A stretch of DNA of 17,162 bases from Flavobacteriales bacterium (GTDB lineage Bacteria > Bacteroidota > Bacteroidia > Flavobacteriales_D > Sanyastnellaceae): assembly GCA_027488055.1 (NCBI GenBank), contig JAIYCK010000184.1, forward strand, positions 1 through 17,162, given 5' to 3'. Made by a program: the position numbers and the translations under genes. Position 1 is the first letter of the stretch. Each line of letters opens with the position of its first letter. The notes beneath the pieces are model-generated. The model was given only the letters and a program-made list of their open reading frames with translations. It did no database searches and was not told the DNA's origin. Shown here one piece after another: positions 13,927-17,162 of the stretch.

Positions 13927-14658
13927 GATGCTCCAGTTCCATACAAGGCTCATGAGCACTGTGTCATTATCTTCCATTTTATTGCGCCCATCGGCTGTCA
14001 ATGAACGCTGCATAATGCACTGATTGAGGTAACCTAATTCTAACGAGAGTGTGCGGTTGAATTTTCTACCCATCACAACGCCAAATCTGTTTTGATCAAA
14101 AATATTATAGGCCACATCTTTCCCCATGTTTACAAAAACTTCATCATAAACAGCAGTATACCATTGTATGTTTTCAGACTCTGACCATGTATGCTGATAA
14201 CGCACCATATAGCGCGCACGGATCTCTCGGCGCAAGTTCTTCTCAGGGTCGATCCATCGAAATTCTGCGCGATATCGATGCGTCAATTGTCCTTTAGAGA
14301 AAAGTTGTTTGGTTTGAAATTGCAACCAACCTCGATGTTCGTTAAATGGATATTTGACAGGTAGTTCGCCATATATCCCTGTGTGCACAAAGGCATATCC
14401 ACCTCCCAGCAACTGATTATTGGGCAGCTTACGGAACAAACCAATGCGATATAAATTTTGTTGCAAATCGGCACCCCATGATTCACGCCGCGCTTGCACA
14501 TCATAGAATATGCTCCACTTGGGATGAATATCTAGCAAGCCGGAACCAACGAACCAAGCATGCTGCTGATGCGCGGTGAGACGTGTAGTGGATTGCTGTC
14601 CTTGCATCCATTGCGCGCAACAAATACAGATAAGTGTGTACAGTAACCTCCGTGTCAT
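13909..14658 (-). CDS. DUF2490 family outer-membrane-barrel-like protein
   Basis: The 249-residue protein starts MTRRLLYTLICICCAQWMQG, a signal peptide, followed by alternating polar and aromatic strands ending in tryptophan (SLVWNWSIKKK). Typical DUF2490 features are an early W (HAWFVGSGLLDIHPKWSIFY), EFRW and RARYMVRYQHTW, YDEVFVNMGKD and FDQNRFGVVMGRKF, and a final strand with LELGYLNQ. The family is thought to be an outer-membrane beta barrel of unknown role. The start overlaps the stop of the upstream SulP gene in ATGA (14655-14658), indicating translational coupling. The C-terminal codons run into the shared terminator. A role as an outer-membrane porin for the anion is a guess. Confidence 0.87.
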   Translation of the reverse strand: MTRRLLYTLICICCAQWMQGQQSTTRLTAHQQHAWFVGSGLLDIHPKWSIFYDVQARRESWGADLQQNLYRIGLFRKLPNNQLLGGGYAFVHTGIYGELPVKYPFNEHRGWLQFQTKQLFSKGQLTHRYRAEFRWIDPEKNLRREIRARYMVRYQHTWSESENIQWYTAVYDEVFVNMGKDVAYNIFDQNRFGVVMGRKFNRTLSLELGYLNQCIMQRSLTADGRNKMEDNDTVLMSLVWNWSIKKKTP

Positions 14659-16235
14659 TTCTTGTAGGCTGTTGAATGGGTATGCTTGGAGAGTCGTTTG
14701 TGTTCGTCCAGTCCAACGATCGTAATGGATGATCCTTTGGTGTGGAATTCCTCTCGGATGCGTTCAATCGTCTCCAAGGACGTGTGATCCACCATCGAAG
14801 TCCGGGATAAATCTATTACCACTTGCTTGGCACTCGCATTCGCTCTTATGATTTTTTTCACGCCCAATAAGTTGGTAAACACGATGGCATTGTCAAATGC
14901 CAGGGTCACACTATCTTCAGTTTCGTTGACATGCATGGTGGCTTTGAAGGCTTGCTTGAATCCCATACCGCGAGTCGAGTGGAAAATAAATTCGAGCAGA
15001 ATGCCGCTTAATACACCAAGCAATAGATCAGTCAAAAAGCTAACGAGTAGGGTGATGAAAAATATTGCAAATTGATCTTTGCCGATGGCCCATGCATTGC
15101 GAAATTCCTTAGCAGAAGCAAGTTTGAGACCGATGTAAATAAGCATCGCTGATAAGGCTGCCACAGGAATCAATTTGATGATTGGGATGAGTAGCAATAC
15201 ATACACCAATAAGAAGACCCCATGAAAAAAATTGGCATAGCGCGAACGCCCACCATTCAGGATATTCGAGGTACTTCTGGCAATTTCACTGATCATGGGC
15301 AGTCCTCCCAGCAGCGAACTCAATATGTTTCCTGCGCCAATAGCTTTGAGATCTTGATTGTTATCTGATCTGCGCTTGAAAGGATCCATAAGGTCTACGG
15401 CTTTATTGCTCAGTAGTGCTTCCAATGAGCCGATGATAAGAAATAAGAGCACATATTCCATAAAATGAAAGGGATGTTGCCATAAGCCATCAAAATTGAA
15501 ATGCAATGAAAGGCTAAGTTCACCTAAGTTGACAAGCGGCTTGAGTTGCGCAAATTCTGGGTCACTAAGATGTAATTGCGCGGCCATCGCAATCGAAGAT
15601 ATAATTACGATCAATGAGGCAGGTATCTTGCGCAATGACTTGATAGGAATGAGCGGCCAGACATACAAAATGAACAAACTAGTGAGTCCAATAAGAAGGA
15701 CAGAGGTGTTGAATTGATGCAAGGCTTGTGGAAACATCAACAACAATTCAATGGGACTATGACCTACCAAGATGGTGGGATCTTCGCCCAATAGCAGATG
15801 AAATTGCCTAGAAATGATAATGATTCCAATGGCGGCCAAGAGGCCATGCACCGCGCTCAACGGAAAGACATCGGCCAACCGAGCTACTTTTAAATAACCA
15901 AGTATGATTTGTAAAAGTCCAGCGACTAAACCAACGGCCAAGGTCAACTCCCAACCTAAGCCACCCCCGCCAAAACCTTCTACACATCCGGCTACGATAA
16001 CGATTAGTCCTGCGGCGGGACCTTTGATGGTCATTGGAGATCCGGAGAAGAGCGATACGAAAAGCCCGCCAATAATGGCGGTTAGAATGCCCATCACGGG
16101 CGGAAAACTGCTGGCGCCAGCGATGCCAAGACAAAGTGGAAGGGCTACCAATGAAACCACAAAACCAGAAAGCAAATCGCTTTTCCAATTGTGCTTGAAT
16201 TCTGAGATACGTGAAAGGATGCGTGTATTTTTCAT
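14655..16235 (-). CDS. SulP family anion transporter with STAS domain
   Basis: The 526-residue protein is a second SulP. It starts MKNTRILSRI, has DLLSGFVVSLVALPLCLGIA (20-39), the KGPAAGL signature (71-77), GNILSSLLGGLPMISEIARS, and repeated hydrophobic helices up to about residue 425. A STAS domain (about 434-515) follows, with the typical VVIDLSRTSMVDHTSLETIE segment. SulP-STAS proteins transport sulfate, bicarbonate or other anions; the STAS domain is usually regulatory. It is clearly a paralog of the SulP at 11702, not a recent copy, since their sequences differ widely outside the motifs. It sits 26 bases after the antiporter-like gene and overlaps the DUF2490 gene by 4 bases, so all three form one operon. 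Confidence 0.93.
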   Translation of the reverse strand: MKNTRILSRISEFKHNWKSDLLSGFVVSLVALPLCLGIAGASSFPPVMGILTAIIGGLFVSLFSGSPMTIKGPAAGLIVIVAGCVEGFGGGGLGWELTLAVGLVAGLLQIILGYLKVARLADVFPLSAVHGLLAAIGIIIISRQFHLLLGEDPTILVGHSPIELLLMFPQALHQFNTSVLLIGLTSLFILYVWPLIPIKSLRKIPASLIVIISSIAMAAQLHLSDPEFAQLKPLVNLGELSLSLHFNFDGLWQHPFHFMEYVLLFLIIGSLEALLSNKAVDLMDPFKRRSDNNQDLKAIGAGNILSSLLGGLPMISEIARSTSNILNGGRSRYANFFHGVFLLVYVLLLIPIIKLIPVAALSAMLIYIGLKLASAKEFRNAWAIGKDQFAIFFITLLVSFLTDLLLGVLSGILLEFIFHSTRGMGFKQAFKATMHVNETEDSVTLAFDNAIVFTNLLGVKKIIRANASAKQVVIDLSRTSMVDHTSLETIERIREEFHTKGSSITIVGLDEHKRLSKHTHSTAYKK

Positions 16236-16261
16236 GCGTGTGTGAATGTGTATGTTTTTGT

Positions 16262-17086
16262 TTATGAGGAACGATAGCCCATTTCATGAATGGACTGACT
16301 GTGAGGCCCTAAGAATAAGCGGGCATAAATGCGAATGATGGCCAAGCCATCGAGTACAAAACTCAATGCAACCAAAGTGGCCAAGCCAATTTGATATTCG
16401 TGAATATGACTGAAAATAAGATCTTCGCCTAAAAAGGTTGGAGTGATTGGAAACCCTGTCAAACCGAGGCAGGCAATGAGAAAAGCAAAGGCCGTTTTGG
16501 GATGCTTGTAGCTATGTCCATGGAATTGCCCAAGGTCCAGATGTGGCTCTATTTTTTTGAAGCGCCAAAGCACATAATATCCAAGGCCACCTGCGATCAA
16601 TATGCCACTCAAATAAAGAATGGCTTCGCGTATTTCATATAGTTCATTGAACGCAACAGCCACCGCAATAAGACAATGATTCATCATCACCATGAGTAGC
16701 GCAGCAAAGGGATTGCGACGTTCGGTAAATGATTTGAGCACCATCCCCACAGCCAGCAGACCAAAGAGAAAAGGAATCGTAATGTTGATAGTGTTTGGCA
16801 AATGATAGTTCGTCACCAATAAAACGGCTGCCAAAATCATGATGCATCCAAACAACGTGAACGTCCGCATAACAGTCAGCACGCCCAGTCTGCTCCCTAT
16901 TTTTTTTAACGGATTCCATAAGTAGCGATACATACTTTGGTCGAGGTTCCACTCATTCAAACTCAAAACGTACAAGGTGGTTCGTAGCCTCGATGCAAGG
17001 GCAGGTTGACTTGGTGCGTTCGACTCATATACGCGATAGGTCTGCTCGCGGATTTTATAGGTAGCCACGGAAGGCGAAACCAACAA
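16262..17086 (-). CDS. Proton-antiporter-like membrane protein (NuoL/NuoM/DabB superfamily), 5' part outside or broken
   Basis: The readable 274 residues contain at least six hydrophobic helices. HPKTAFAFLIACLGLTGFP, then TPTFLGEDLIF and a closing IIRIYARLFLGPHS match the TM12-TM14 segment of NuoL/NuoM-type proton channels; the glutamate in GED corresponds to the TM12 charge that is Glu in NuoM and Lys in NuoL. LSLNEWNLDQSMYRYLWNP resembles linker segments of NuoL-type proteins. TTG 17086, shortly after a GGAGGA, is the only start found before an upstream in-frame TGA. Coding-like sequence continues beyond that TGA to the window edge, so the true gene is probably longer. Next to SulP and carbonic anhydrase, a DabB-type role in inorganic carbon uptake is plausible but unproved. 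Confidence 0.75.
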   Translation of the reverse strand: MLVSPSVATYKIREQTYRVYESNAPSQPALASRLRTTLYVLSLNEWNLDQSMYRYLWNPLKKIGSRLGVLTVMRTFTLFGCIMILAAVLLVTNYHLPNTINITIPFLFGLLAVGMVLKSFTERRNPFAALLMVMMNHCLIAVAVAFNELYEIREAILYLSGILIAGGLGYYVLWRFKKIEPHLDLGQFHGHSYKHPKTAFAFLIACLGLTGFPITPTFLGEDLIFSHIHEYQIGLATLVALSFVLDGLAIIRIYARLFLGPHSQSIHEMGYRSS

Positions 17087-17162
17087 CTGATAAGTCCTCC
17101 GTCAAGCTGCATGCACCACCCGGTGGAAAATCGAGCATTCAACTCTATTGATTGTAAAATAA
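17087..17162 (-). other. Upstream in-frame extension of the antiporter-like gene, with TGA at 17102-17104
   Basis: In the same frame the last bases of the window encode FTINRVECSIFHRVVHAA, then TGA, then RRTYQLLVSPS. FHxxxHA followed by a basic residue and then LL and SP resembles the conserved histidine/lysine helix of NuoL-type subunits. This suggests that the gene continues off the edge and that the TGA is either a real break or an error near a sequence end. Confidence 0.5.

Noticed and set aside
1..17162. CRISPR array, tRNA or rRNA genes, insertion sequences, phage genes
   Set aside because: No regularly spaced direct repeats, no tRNA cloverleaf or CCA-end pattern, and no transposase, integrase or phage protein seen on either strand.

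Overview
The window reads as chromosomal DNA of a member of the Bacteroidota. The evidence is lineage-typical protein families (DUF2480, a DUF4890-like protein, the long ~634-residue PurF, a short tail-less SSB, a CarboxypepD_reg plus TonB-plug protein), few Shine-Dalgarno sequences, and repeated promoter-like TAnnTTTG (or TAnnTTCG) boxes with an upstream TTG, which is the Bacteroidota sigma-A pattern. I cannot assign a genus. All calls come from reading the sequence; no database was searched.

Left part (1-6942), housekeeping and small genes: the 3' end of truB, then queA with a clear terminator; a secreted TM2-domain protein facing a secreted DUF4890-like protein; a DUF1905/OmdA-type gene cut by an in-frame TAG; a small zinc-finger-like protein; a short ssb. 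Downstream of ssb lies a ~480-base gene-poor stretch with several strong nested inverted repeats that ends in a textbook intrinsic terminator, so it is a candidate structured RNA. Then come trhO (minus strand), a 63-residue conserved-looking protein with its own promoter and terminator, and a DUF2480 gene.

Middle part (6936-11639): purF on the minus strand, then a compact signalling-like locus on the plus strand: a secreted protein with only a carboxypeptidase-regulatory-like domain and a TonB plug (no barrel), an ECF sigma factor, and a translationally coupled membrane protein with a TPR-like periplasmic part that looks like its anti-sigma factor.

Right part (11702-17162), probable inorganic-carbon or anion transport island: a SulP transporter and a beta-carbonic anhydrase on the plus strand converge, across one shared hairpin terminator, on a minus-strand operon of a proton-antiporter-like (NuoL/NuoM/DabB superfamily) membrane protein, a second SulP with a STAS domain, and a DUF2490 outer-membrane-barrel-like protein. 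Two SulP proteins, a carbonic anhydrase and an antiporter-like subunit side by side suggest bicarbonate uptake and CO2/HCO3- interconversion. The antiporter-like gene runs off the right edge and has an in-frame TGA about 60 bases from that edge.
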